From JBHHXG01 sp046756985 (GTDB lineage: Bacteria > Pseudomonadota > Zetaproteobacteria > Mariprofundales > Mariprofundaceae), in NCBI GenBank assembly GCA_046756985.1, contig JBHHXG010000084.1:1-5991 (forward strand): DNA of 5,991 nt. Reading direction: 5' to 3'. Every line of letters starts with the position of its first letter. Positions within the stretch are counted from its first letter, which is position 1. Shown piece by piece: positions 1-5,252 of this stretch. Under the pieces are notes generated by a model. It was not told the origin of the DNA, did no database searches, and saw nothing but the letters and a program-made list of their open reading frames with translations. The position numbers and the translations under genes were made by a program.

Positions 1-54
1 AGCATCTGACTACGAATCAGAAGGCCGGGCGTTCGAATCGCTCAGGGAGCGCCA
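1..54 (+). tRNA. tRNA-Arg(ACG), 3' portion, cut by the window edge
   Basis: The visible part runs from the anticodon arm to the CCA end. The anticodon stem TCTGA (5-9) pairs with TCAGA (17-21) around the seven-base loop CTACGAA (10-16), giving anticodon ACG (12-14). This would be read as ICG after A34 deamination and decodes CGU/CGC/CGA arginine codons. A five-base variable loop (22-26) is followed by the T stem GGGCG/CGCTC (27-31 with 39-43, one G-U pair) closing the loop TTCGAAT (32-38). The acceptor 3' strand is 44-50, the discriminator base is G51, and CCA is genome-encoded (52-54). The D arm and 5' acceptor strand lie outside the window, so the acceptor stem could not be checked. Confidence 0.93.
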
Positions 55-62
55 TATAAAGC

Positions 63-99
63 AAGGGCTTAGCAGAAATGCTAGGCCCTTTTTCTTTTT
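63..99 (+). terminator. Rho-independent terminator of the tRNA-Arg transcript
   Basis: AAGGGCTTAGCA (63-74) pairs with TGCTAGGCCCTT (79-90) through a GAAA tetraloop (75-78). There is one G-U wobble and no mismatch. The stem runs straight into a T-rich tract (89-99, one C interruption). It begins nine bases after the tRNA CCA end, so it ends the tRNA transcript and separates it from the small gene that follows. Confidence 0.92.
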
Positions 100-147
100 G
101 TTGAGCTGACTAGATTCGGGGTATCACCGAAAAAAGGGGAGAGAGCC

Positions 148-339
148 TTGGCACAAAAGAAACCCAGAGTCATGAATATTGTCATTTTTGGCGTATGTCT
201 GTTCAGCATTCTGTTGCTGATAGAGTACAAGAAAGAGGTGGGAGAAGAGCTGAGATGGATTATCACGGCACCACTGGTGTTTATCGGCCTGTATTTCGGG
301 TTACGGGCAGCCGCGCCGCCTGAGGACGAAGCGGACTAA
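148..339 (+). CDS. Small two-helix membrane protein of unknown function
   Basis: This 63-residue protein has a basic N-terminus (K4, K5, R7) and a first hydrophobic helix at about residues 10-25. A short charged loop (E26 to R36) follows, then a second helix at about residues 37-52 and an acidic tail ending in PPEDEAD. The pattern suggests an inner-membrane hairpin with a short cytoplasmic N-terminus. The TTG start at 148 is chosen because a purine-rich Shine-Dalgarno stretch (AGGGGAGAGAG, about 135-145) sits just upstream. The ATG at 172 (residue 9) has no comparable site and would remove the positive N-terminus. A very weak promoter-like pair (TTGTTG at 98-103, TATCAC at 122-127, 18-base spacer) lies downstream of the tRNA terminator. 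The gene converges on the ymdB-like gene with a 22-base gap and no obvious terminator. I do not recognise the family and infer only membrane location. Confidence 0.72.
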   Translation: MAQKKPRVMNIVIFGVCLFSILLLIEYKKEVGEELRWIITAPLVFIGLYFGLRAAAPPEDEAD

Positions 340-361
340 TTCTAAAGGCTCCCGTCTGTCT

Positions 362-883
362 TTACCTGCCCTTGCCGAGTATCGATGTATAAGTTTCCAG
401 CGTCTTTTTATCGAAGCAGCAGAAGATGATGCTTTCGACCTCCTTGTGTTTGGCCAGAAAATCCTCTACCTCGGTCACAGCAATCCTGGTGGCTGCTTCC
501 AGCGGGAAGCGGTAAACGCCGGTTGAAATCGCCGGAAAGGCAATACTGCGGATATTGTAGTCAGCGGCCAGTTTAAGGCTGTTGCGGTAACACCCAGCCA
601 GGAATTCAGCTTCGTTGGCTTTTCCGCCATGCCAGACTGGCCCGACCGTATGAATGACCCATTTTGCCGGCAGCTGGTGCCCTTTTGTGATCCTTGCCTC
701 TCCGGTAGGGCAGCCGTTCAGTGCGCGGCATTCGGCCAGCAGTTCCGGCCCTGCAGCGCGGTGAATGGCGCCGTCCACACCACCGCCGCCTAGTAGTGAA
801 GTGTTGGCCGCATTGACGATGGCATCCACATTCAGTTTGGTGATATCGCCCTGTATGGCTGTGATGTGTGCATCGTGGGACAT
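362..883 (-). CDS. ymdB: Macro-domain O-acetyl-ADP-ribose deacetylase (YmdB family)
   Basis: This is a 173-residue single macro domain, the normal length for bacterial YmdB. Family members hydrolyse O-acetyl-ADP-ribose to ADP-ribose and acetate, and can remove ADP-ribose from acidic residues. Visible motifs are QGDIT (11-15), which contacts adenine; NAAN (24-27) and GGGGVDGAIH (32-41), which form the catalytic loop; and FPAISTGVYRFP (116-127), the phosphate-binding loop. N27 and D37 align with the catalytic Asn25 and Asp35 of E. coli YmdB, so the enzyme should be active. HTVGPVW at 78-84 is also typical. The start is supported by AGGAGA five bases upstream of the ATG at 883. E. coli YmdB has also been reported to modulate RNase III; nothing in this sequence tests that. 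The gene diverges from thiL and has no obvious operon partner. Confidence 0.94.
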   Translation of the reverse strand: MSHDAHITAIQGDITKLNVDAIVNAANTSLLGGGGVDGAIHRAAGPELLAECRALNGCPTGEARITKGHQLPAKWVIHTVGPVWHGGKANEAEFLAGCYRNSLKLAADYNIRSIAFPAISTGVYRFPLEAATRIAVTEVEDFLAKHKEVESIIFCCFDKKTLETYTSILGKGR

Positions 884-900
884 GATCTTCTCCTGTATGG

Positions 901-906
901 TTTATA
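901..906 (-). promoter_or_regulatory. Possible -10 element for the ymdB-like gene
   Basis: Read on the minus strand, 906-901 is TATAAA, five of six matches to the sigma70 -10 consensus. It lies 17 bases upstream of the ATG and just ahead of the AGGAGA ribosome binding site. No good -35 hexamer is found 16-18 bases further upstream (CTGCAG region). The call rests on the -10 match and its position alone, and the 5' leader would be only about 11 bases. Confidence 0.3.
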
Positions 907-981
907 GACGATGCACAAAGCCGCTGCAGTAGAAAGGAGCCTGGGATTCTTCACTGGCCTTCGATTTGTGGCTGTCGCACA

Positions 982-1923
982 ATGCGAGGCATGGGGATTT
1001 CAGAATTCGAGCTGATTGATCAGGCATTTCGGCAGGGCGGGACACCGACACACCCTCTGACACACATTGCCAATGGTGATGATGCCTCAGTGCATGCATT
1101 GCAGGATGGTATGGAGCTGGTTGTCAGCACGGACATCTCGATGGCCGGCGTTCACTGGCCGCATGACTTTCCTCTTGATATGGCCGCAGATCGGGCCATC
1201 TGCGCGGCATTATCCGATCTGGCTGCCATGGGTGCGGAAGGATGCTGGGCGTGGGTGTCGGTGATGACCACCAGCAGCGACGATGGCATGGCCATTGGTG
1301 CCGGTGTGAACGCCGCCCTTAAGCGCCATGGCATCGAACTGGCAGGGGGAGATACGGTGCATGCATCGTGCAATGCCATCGCTGTGACCGTGGCAGGACA
1401 GGTTCCGGAAGGGGTCGCCATGCGGCGAGATAAGGCTCAGGCCGGTGATGATATCTGGCTATGCGGAAATATTGGCCACGCCGCATTGGGGCTTGCCCAA
1501 TGGCAGCAGGGTGAGCATGACGGGCCTTTTGTGAATGCATTTGCGCGAGTAGAACCGCTTCTGGAAACGGGCATCAGTCTGCGTAAGGCTGGGGTGCGAT
1601 GCTGTATTGATATCAGTGACGGTCTGTTTCAGGACGCATCGCATCTTGCAGATGCATCGCATATTGCCCTCGACATACAGCTTCAGGACTGTCCTGGCTG
1701 GGACGCGCTGTGCCGGGCTACGGATATAGAAACGGCCGAGGCCATGGCGGCAGGCGGAGGCGAGGATTATGCGCTGCTTTTTACTGCACCAGCGGATTTT
1801 CGGTGGAAGCTTGAGGCATTGGCCGCGCATGTTGGCGTCTGCAAGGCCGGTGCGGGCGTGCAGCTATGGTGCGAGGGCCACAAACTGGATGTGACGGATA
1901 AGGGCTATGACCATTTTGCATGA
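982..1923 (+). CDS. thiL: Thiamine-monophosphate kinase
   Basis: ThiL phosphorylates thiamine monophosphate to the cofactor thiamine pyrophosphate using ATP, the last step of thiamine biosynthesis, in the cytoplasm. The 313-residue length is close to the family norm. In order, the sequence shows GDDAS (32-36), STD (49-51) with GVHW (56-59), ALSDLAAMGA (76-85), GGDT (122-125), ISDGL (211-215) and GGEDY (259-263). These are the Mg-ATP and substrate motifs of the AIR-synthase/ThiL fold. The true start is uncertain: ATG at 982 has no clear Shine-Dalgarno site, while ATG at 991 (giving MGISEFELI, a more family-like N-terminus) has GAGG only one base upstream, which is too close. No in-frame alternative start exists between the stop at 883-885 and 982. 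It is the first gene of an apparent thiL-pgpA-cinA-like operon; nusB, often upstream of thiL, is absent here. Confidence 0.95.
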   Translation: MRGMGISEFELIDQAFRQGGTPTHPLTHIANGDDASVHALQDGMELVVSTDISMAGVHWPHDFPLDMAADRAICAALSDLAAMGAEGCWAWVSVMTTSSDDGMAIGAGVNAALKRHGIELAGGDTVHASCNAIAVTVAGQVPEGVAMRRDKAQAGDDIWLCGNIGHAALGLAQWQQGEHDGPFVNAFARVEPLLETGISLRKAGVRCCIDISDGLFQDASHLADASHIALDIQLQDCPGWDALCRATDIETAEAMAAGGGEDYALLFTAPADFRWKLEALAAHVGVCKAGAGVQLWCEGHKLDVTDKGYDHFA

Positions 1924-2395
1924 TGGACTGCGTTTTCTGGCGGCTGGTCTGGGCTGCGGCTGGTTGCCTGTGGCACCGGGCACATGGGGCAGTATTGCTT
2001 CGCTCTTTCCGGCCTGGATCATTGCCCATTACGTTGGGTATGAGGCGCTTCTGATTGGCAGCATGGCCGTGCTGTTGCTGGGATGCGCTATCTGCGCACG
2101 CCTGTTGCCGGAGCTGACGGAACAGGACCCGGCATGGATCGTCATTGACGAATGGGCCGGGCAATGGCTGTGTCTGGCGATATGTATTCCTTTTCTGGGC
2201 GCAGGTATTGTAAGTCTTGTAGCAGCCTTTGCGGCATTCCGGCTGTTTGATGTATGGAAACCATGGCCGATTTCCGCGCTGGAGCACAAGGGGCCGGCAT
2301 GGTGGAGCATTATGGCCGATGATGTAATGGCCGGACTGATGGGAGGTGCAGCAGTGGCCGGAATCATCACAGTTGCTCAGCAGGGCGGAGCATGA
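1907..2395 (+). CDS. pgpA: Phosphatidylglycerophosphatase A
   Basis: PgpA dephosphorylates phosphatidylglycerophosphate to phosphatidylglycerol at the inner membrane. The 162-residue protein carries the family signature near its N-terminus, GLGCGWLPVAPGTWGS (14-29). It also has DEWAGQ with acidic residues D81/E82, FRLFDVWKPWPI (111-122), and the C-terminal metal-binding motif IMADDVMAG (135-143). Hydrophobic stretches at about residues 30-64, 87-110 and 140-157 fit a multi-pass membrane protein. The ATG at 1907 lies inside the end of thiL, a 17-base overlap in another frame, with AAGGG just upstream (1900-1904). That spacing is short, so a TTG at 1916 is an alternative. Its stop codon overlaps the next start as ATGA, so the three genes are probably co-translated. 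Confidence 0.95.
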   Translation: MTILHDGLRFLAAGLGCGWLPVAPGTWGSIASLFPAWIIAHYVGYEALLIGSMAVLLLGCAICARLLPELTEQDPAWIVIDEWAGQWLCLAICIPFLGAGIVSLVAAFAAFRLFDVWKPWPISALEHKGPAWWSIMADDVMAGLMGGAAVAGIITVAQQGGA

Positions 2396-3399
2396 GTCAG
2401 GCGCATCTTATTCTCAGTGAGAATGCACGCATGCATCTGGCCCAGGCCGGTACCACAACAGGGTGGTGGTCGACATGGCTGATGTCCGCAGGCGCCGATC
2501 GGGTGTCGGTGCACAGCCTGGATGGCGAATCGTGGCGGCAGGCAAAGGGCTGGCAGATATTCTTTGCCGAGGAATCCGAGCTGATGCGGGTCGCGCTGCA
2601 TCATGAGCGCCGCCTGGGGGCCAACGAGGACGGCGAGAGAAATATCGTCGGCGCAGATCCGGTCGAGATGGGAAACCCGGACAGGCAGGCATGGTTTTAC
2701 CGCCGGGGCGAGAAACAATGGCCCACGTTGCTGCTGCCGATTGGGGATGTGGCCTATCAGCGCTTTCATTATTTATCCCTGTTCAGCGGCGATCGGGCAT
2801 TTCGGCCCCTGCATGTTTTTCTGGGCGATAGTGACGAGCAAAGTCAAAGCATTCCGCTTGAGCCGGGGCTGTATGGCCGCATTGAGGCTTCATTTGATGA
2901 TGACCATATGCTGTTAAATGATAATGGCTACCTGCCTGAAGAGCAGCTTATGCACACGCTGCTGCGATATAATCTTAAAATCCGCTTTGCCGAATCCTGC
3001 ACTGCCGGCGGTGCTGCGGCGCGGCTGGCACGTGTGCCCGGTGCTTCTGATGTGCTAGACCGAGGCTGGGTGACTTATTCCAATGAAGCGAAAAACAAGT
3101 TGCTGGGTGTTTCAAAGAGAACGCTAAAGGCGCATGGCGCGGTCAGTCGGGAGGTTGTTGAGGCCATGGCTAAAAAGGGCTGCGATGATGAGTCCGTATG
3201 TGTGGCCATCAGCGGTATTGCCGGGCCGGATGGGGGCAGTGATGACAGGCCTGTCGGCACAGTCTGGATGGCCACCGCATTGTCGGCAAAGGACGTGAAA
3301 AGCCGCCAGTATTCGTTTACCGGCAGCCGCACCGAAATCCAGTCACGGGCAGTGGTTTATGCTTTCGCACTAGCACTGGAGTATCTCTCCAGCAGTTGA
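2392..3399 (+). CDS. CinA/PncC C-terminal domain protein with an unrecognised N-terminal half
   Basis: This protein has 335 residues. From about residue 180 to the end it is a CinA C-terminal domain, the family that deamidates nicotinamide mononucleotide to nicotinate mononucleotide for pyridine nucleotide recycling. Diagnostic segments are FAESCTAGG (199-207, with the conserved ESCTGG-like loop and catalytic Ser), YSNEAK (229-234), ISGIAGPDGGS (273-283) and PVGTVW (287-292). Full-length CinA carries an N-terminal MoaB/molybdopterin-binding-like domain (COG1058), but residues 1-180 show none of its hallmarks, such as an early GDEILxG segment. Instead they are rich in W, R, D and E (GWWSTWLM at 24-31 and a DDDHMLLNDNG stretch before the junction). 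I cannot assign this half to a family. The start overlaps the pgpA stop as ATGA, so it is the third operon gene. A weak hairpin (3376-3392) spans its last codons without a T tract. Confidence 0.88.
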   Translation: MSQAHLILSENARMHLAQAGTTTGWWSTWLMSAGADRVSVHSLDGESWRQAKGWQIFFAEESELMRVALHHERRLGANEDGERNIVGADPVEMGNPDRQAWFYRRGEKQWPTLLLPIGDVAYQRFHYLSLFSGDRAFRPLHVFLGDSDEQSQSIPLEPGLYGRIEASFDDDHMLLNDNGYLPEEQLMHTLLRYNLKIRFAESCTAGGAAARLARVPGASDVLDRGWVTYSNEAKNKLLGVSKRTLKAHGAVSREVVEAMAKKGCDDESVCVAISGIAGPDGGSDDRPVGTVWMATALSAKDVKSRQYSFTGSRTEIQSRAVVYAFALALEYLSSS

Positions 3400-3519
3400 G
3401 TGGCCACTTTCGCTAGGAGTAGATATTAGCAGGCTATCATGCGTTACACAGGTAGCTCTTTCAGCGTTATTGGAAGCAGTCTGGTCCCGAAAGACAGCTG
3501 GGATATACCAAACGGTGAC

Positions 3520-3747
3520 TCATCTCTTTAGGATAATTAATGCCCATAAATTACAACCAATTACTAAAATTGGAAAAAATGCCGTTATATAATACCCATT
3601 CACTGCAAGGATTACCGAAGAAAGAATCAGTGGGATAGTGCCCGGCCCAGGTATCAAACCCGCAAGTACCAAAACCCCAGCCAGCACCATTCCATTCATG
3701 AAGCAGTATATTGCTACCCCAACGCATATTAACGCTGATATGATCAT
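3520..3747 (-). CDS. Small multi-helix membrane protein of unknown function
   Basis: The 75-residue protein is almost entirely hydrophobic. Helices are likely at about residues 2-17, 19-32, 38-50 and 53-72, although the second and third could form one re-entrant or kinked segment around the motif GLIPGPGTIPLI (30-41). The only clear charges are at the extreme C-terminus (LKR), suggesting that end faces the cytoplasm. The start is well supported: GGAG (revcomp of 3755-3758) precedes the ATG at 3747 by seven bases. A 7-bp stem-loop sits just upstream in its leader (3760-3780). The gene is more AT-rich than thiL or pgpA. It is divergent from the glutamine amidotransferase and convergent with the cinA-like gene. 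I do not recognise the family. A transport or stress role is possible but unsupported. Confidence 0.68.
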   Translation of the reverse strand: MIISALICVGVAIYCFMNGMVLAGVLVLAGLIPGPGTIPLILSSVILAVNGYYITAFFPILVIGCNLWALIILKR

Positions 3748-3759
3748 TCACTTTCTCCA

Positions 3760-3780
3760 AAACAAGACAGCTACTTGTTT
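3760..3780 (-). promoter_or_regulatory. Stem-loop in the leader of the small membrane protein gene
   Basis: AAACAAG (3760-3766) and CTTGTTT (3774-3780) form a perfect 7-bp stem with a seven-base loop. On the minus-strand mRNA the stem ends one base before the GGAG ribosome binding site. It could be an operator half-site pair or a leader hairpin that limits ribosome access. With only one copy and no comparison, either role is inference. Confidence 0.3.
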
Positions 3781-3914
3781 ATGCGGGTCTTCTAAAAGAA
3801 TAGCAAAGCAAGACCAAAATAGTTTACTGGAACAGTTAAGATCACTTTCACGGCAACCGCAGTCAAAACAGTTTAATATAGAGGTTATCTCCGTCGTAAT
3901 GAGGTGTAGGTATC

Positions 3915-4676
3915 ATGTGTCAGCTGCTCGGTATGAATTGCAATGTGCCCACGGATATCCTTTTTTCCTTCGAGGGGCTCCGTGCCCGTGGTGGGGTTAC
4001 AGATGAACATAGCGATGGTTGGGGTATTGGCTTCTTTGAGGGGCCAGGTTGCCGCTTGTTCATTGACACCAAGCCATCGGCACAATCGCCTGTTGCCGTG
4101 CTGGTACAGCAATACCCCATTCATTCCCTGAATGTCATTTCCCATATCCGCAAGGCCACGCAAGGAAAAATTTCATTACAAAACACACATCCATTCCTGC
4201 GAGAGATGTGGGGACGGTACTGGCTGTTTGCGCACAATGGTAATCTGGAGCATGTAGCCACGTATCAGGGCTGTTATCGCCCTGTAGGCGATACCGACAG
4301 CGAGCGGGCCTTTTGCCTGATGTTGAACACTTTGCATGCCCAGTTTGACAAACAGCCACCATTGCCGGAGTTGTATGCCGCCTTGAGTGACATCAATACT
4401 AGGCTCGCAAACCAAGGAACGTTGAATTATCTGCTATCTAATGGCGAATACATGTTTGCCCACTGCGTCACGCAGTTGAGTTATATCATACGCCGGGCTC
4501 CTTTTGGTCCAGCACATCTGATAGATCAAGATGTCACCGTTGATTTCCATGAACTAACCACTATGCGCGACGTCGTAGCCATCATTGCCACCTTGCCCCT
4601 GACTGATAATGAGACATGGACAGACATCAAGCCTCGTGAGCTCTTGGCTTTTCAGCATGGTGAAGTTGTTGTCTGA
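3915..4676 (+). CDS. Stand-alone class II glutamine amidotransferase (YafJ type)
   Basis: This 253-residue Ntn-hydrolase-fold glutaminase domain is the usual length for the YafJ family. Cys2, exposed after removal of Met1 (MCQLLGMN), is the expected nucleophile. Other class II signatures are HSDGWGIGF (32-40), SHIRKATQG (76-84) with NTHPF (90-94), the oxyanion and glutamine-binding segment FAHNGNL (105-111), and GDTDSE (125-130). No synthetase, isomerase or other ammonia-accepting domain is fused to it and none is next door, so its acceptor substrate is unknown, as for E. coli YafJ. The ATG at 3915 must be the start because the nucleophile has to be residue 2. A GAGGTG sequence (3901-3906) lies eight bases upstream. 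A weak -10-like TAATAT occurs at 3874-3879 without a convincing -35. It is probably monocistronic: 114 bases separate it from the next gene. Confidence 0.93.
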   Translation: MCQLLGMNCNVPTDILFSFEGLRARGGVTDEHSDGWGIGFFEGPGCRLFIDTKPSAQSPVAVLVQQYPIHSLNVISHIRKATQGKISLQNTHPFLREMWGRYWLFAHNGNLEHVATYQGCYRPVGDTDSERAFCLMLNTLHAQFDKQPPLPELYAALSDINTRLANQGTLNYLLSNGEYMFAHCVTQLSYIIRRAPFGPAHLIDQDVTVDFHELTTMRDVVAIIATLPLTDNETWTDIKPRELLAFQHGEVVV

Positions 4677-4790
4677 TAGGTCGTATCGTCAAGTCTTAAA
4701 TCAGCATTCTATATCTGAAAAAATCTGACTATAGTTATTTCCATGAGAAGTAGAGATAGCGGATAAATAATAACAAAGACGCCCAAAACC

Positions 4791-5216
4791 ATGCCGATTA
4801 TTCAGGAAACCTTTGAGATAAAATTTTCACCCGAAACGGTCTTTGATCTGATCGATGAAGTTGAAAAAACATCTAATTATAGTGAAATTCTTAAAGGGGT
4901 TCAGGAAATTGGACCTGATGTTTATCGCTACTCAATTAGCGTGGCAGGCATTCCCCTCGTTTGGGATGCGAAAGTAACAGAGCGCACTCGACCCAAACGA
5001 ATTTCCTGGGTATCTCTTCGTGGCATTTCCTTGGAAGGATCATTCACGTTAAAGCCTACTGATACGGGTACGAAAGTATTTTTTGCCATGGAATACAATA
5101 TTCGGAATCGCCTTTTGGCCATGGTGTTAAATCCTTTTATTTCTCCATTGGCCAAGAAGGTTGCTTCGGAAACGATTAGAAATATCAAAAAAGGATTAGA
5201 CAAATCTTCCATTTGA
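4791..5216 (+). CDS. SRPBCC/START-like ligand-binding protein (COQ10/RatA/polyketide cyclase-like)
   Basis: The 141-residue protein has the helix-grip pattern of the SRPBCC superfamily. It opens with a beta strand, followed by the family-typical SPETVFDLIDEVEKTSNY (a helix and N-D/N-Y-like turn near residues 13-30). Alternating strands follow, including GIPLVWDAKVTE and GSFTLKPTDTGTKVFF. A long amphipathic C-terminal helix (about 115-138) would close the hydrophobic cavity. Relatives bind lipids, quinones or polyketides; the ligand here cannot be inferred. COQ10-like quinone chaperone and RatA-like roles are both possible. The gene is clearly AT-rich compared with the thiL operon. The ATG at 4791 lacks a strong Shine-Dalgarno site (only AAAGACG upstream), but the MPIIQETFEI start fits the family. 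It converges on the HAD gene and its stop codon lies in the left arm of a perfect inverted repeat. Confidence 0.82.
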   Translation: MPIIQETFEIKFSPETVFDLIDEVEKTSNYSEILKGVQEIGPDVYRYSISVAGIPLVWDAKVTERTRPKRISWVSLRGISLEGSFTLKPTDTGTKVFFAMEYNIRNRLLAMVLNPFISPLAKKVASETIRNIKKGLDKSSI

Positions 5217-5252
5217 ATGATCGCTGTTGTCAGGGTTTTTCGATCATTCAAA
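5212..5252. repeat. Perfect 12-bp inverted repeat between convergent genes, possible bidirectional terminator
   Basis: TTTGAATGATCG (5212-5223) is followed after 17 bases by its exact reverse complement CGATCATTCAAA (5241-5252). Each arm holds the TGA stop codon of one of the two convergent genes (5214-5216 for the SRPBCC gene, 5250-5248 for the HAD gene), so both reading frames end in the same 12-base sequence. Transcripts from either side would fold the same hairpin. Neither side has a following U tract, so it is not a canonical intrinsic terminator; it may slow polymerase or protect both mRNA 3' ends. Confidence 0.7.

Noticed and set aside
1..147. tRNA-Arg 3' end as an integration (att) site for a mobile element
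   Set aside because: No second copy of the tRNA 3' end and no integrase gene is present in the window, and the downstream sequence starts with the tRNA's own terminator.
884..981. TPP riboswitch upstream of thiL
   Set aside because: The 98-base gap shows no CUGAGA-like or ACCUGA-like thi-box elements and is short for the full aptamer plus expression platform.
902..1099. Minus-strand 65-codon frame overlapping the thiL start
   Set aside because: It is antisense to the well-supported thiL N-terminus, has a low-complexity His-rich start and shows no ribosome binding site or family resemblance.
1633..1668. 18-base near-tandem repeat in thiL encoding DASHLA then DASHIA
   Set aside because: It matches 15 of 18 bases, but aligned to typical ThiL the ISDGL-to-strand spacing is about normal. 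It looks like chance codon similarity and not an inserted repeat.
1459..2287. Long minus-strand frames antisense to thiL and pgpA (up to 168 codons)
   Set aside because: They are Arg/Pro/His/Gln-rich translations typical of the complement of GC-rich genes, and they overlap two confidently identified enzymes.
3376..3392. CTGGAG/CTCCAG hairpin at the end of the cinA-like gene as an operon terminator
   Set aside because: The stem is only 6 bp, lies inside the coding sequence and has no following T tract.
4713..4728. Direct repeat ATCTGA-AAAA-ATCTGA upstream of the SRPBCC gene as an operator
   Set aside because: A six-base repeat in an AT-rich stretch is expected by chance, and no promoter with reasonable -35/-10 spacing could be placed beside it.
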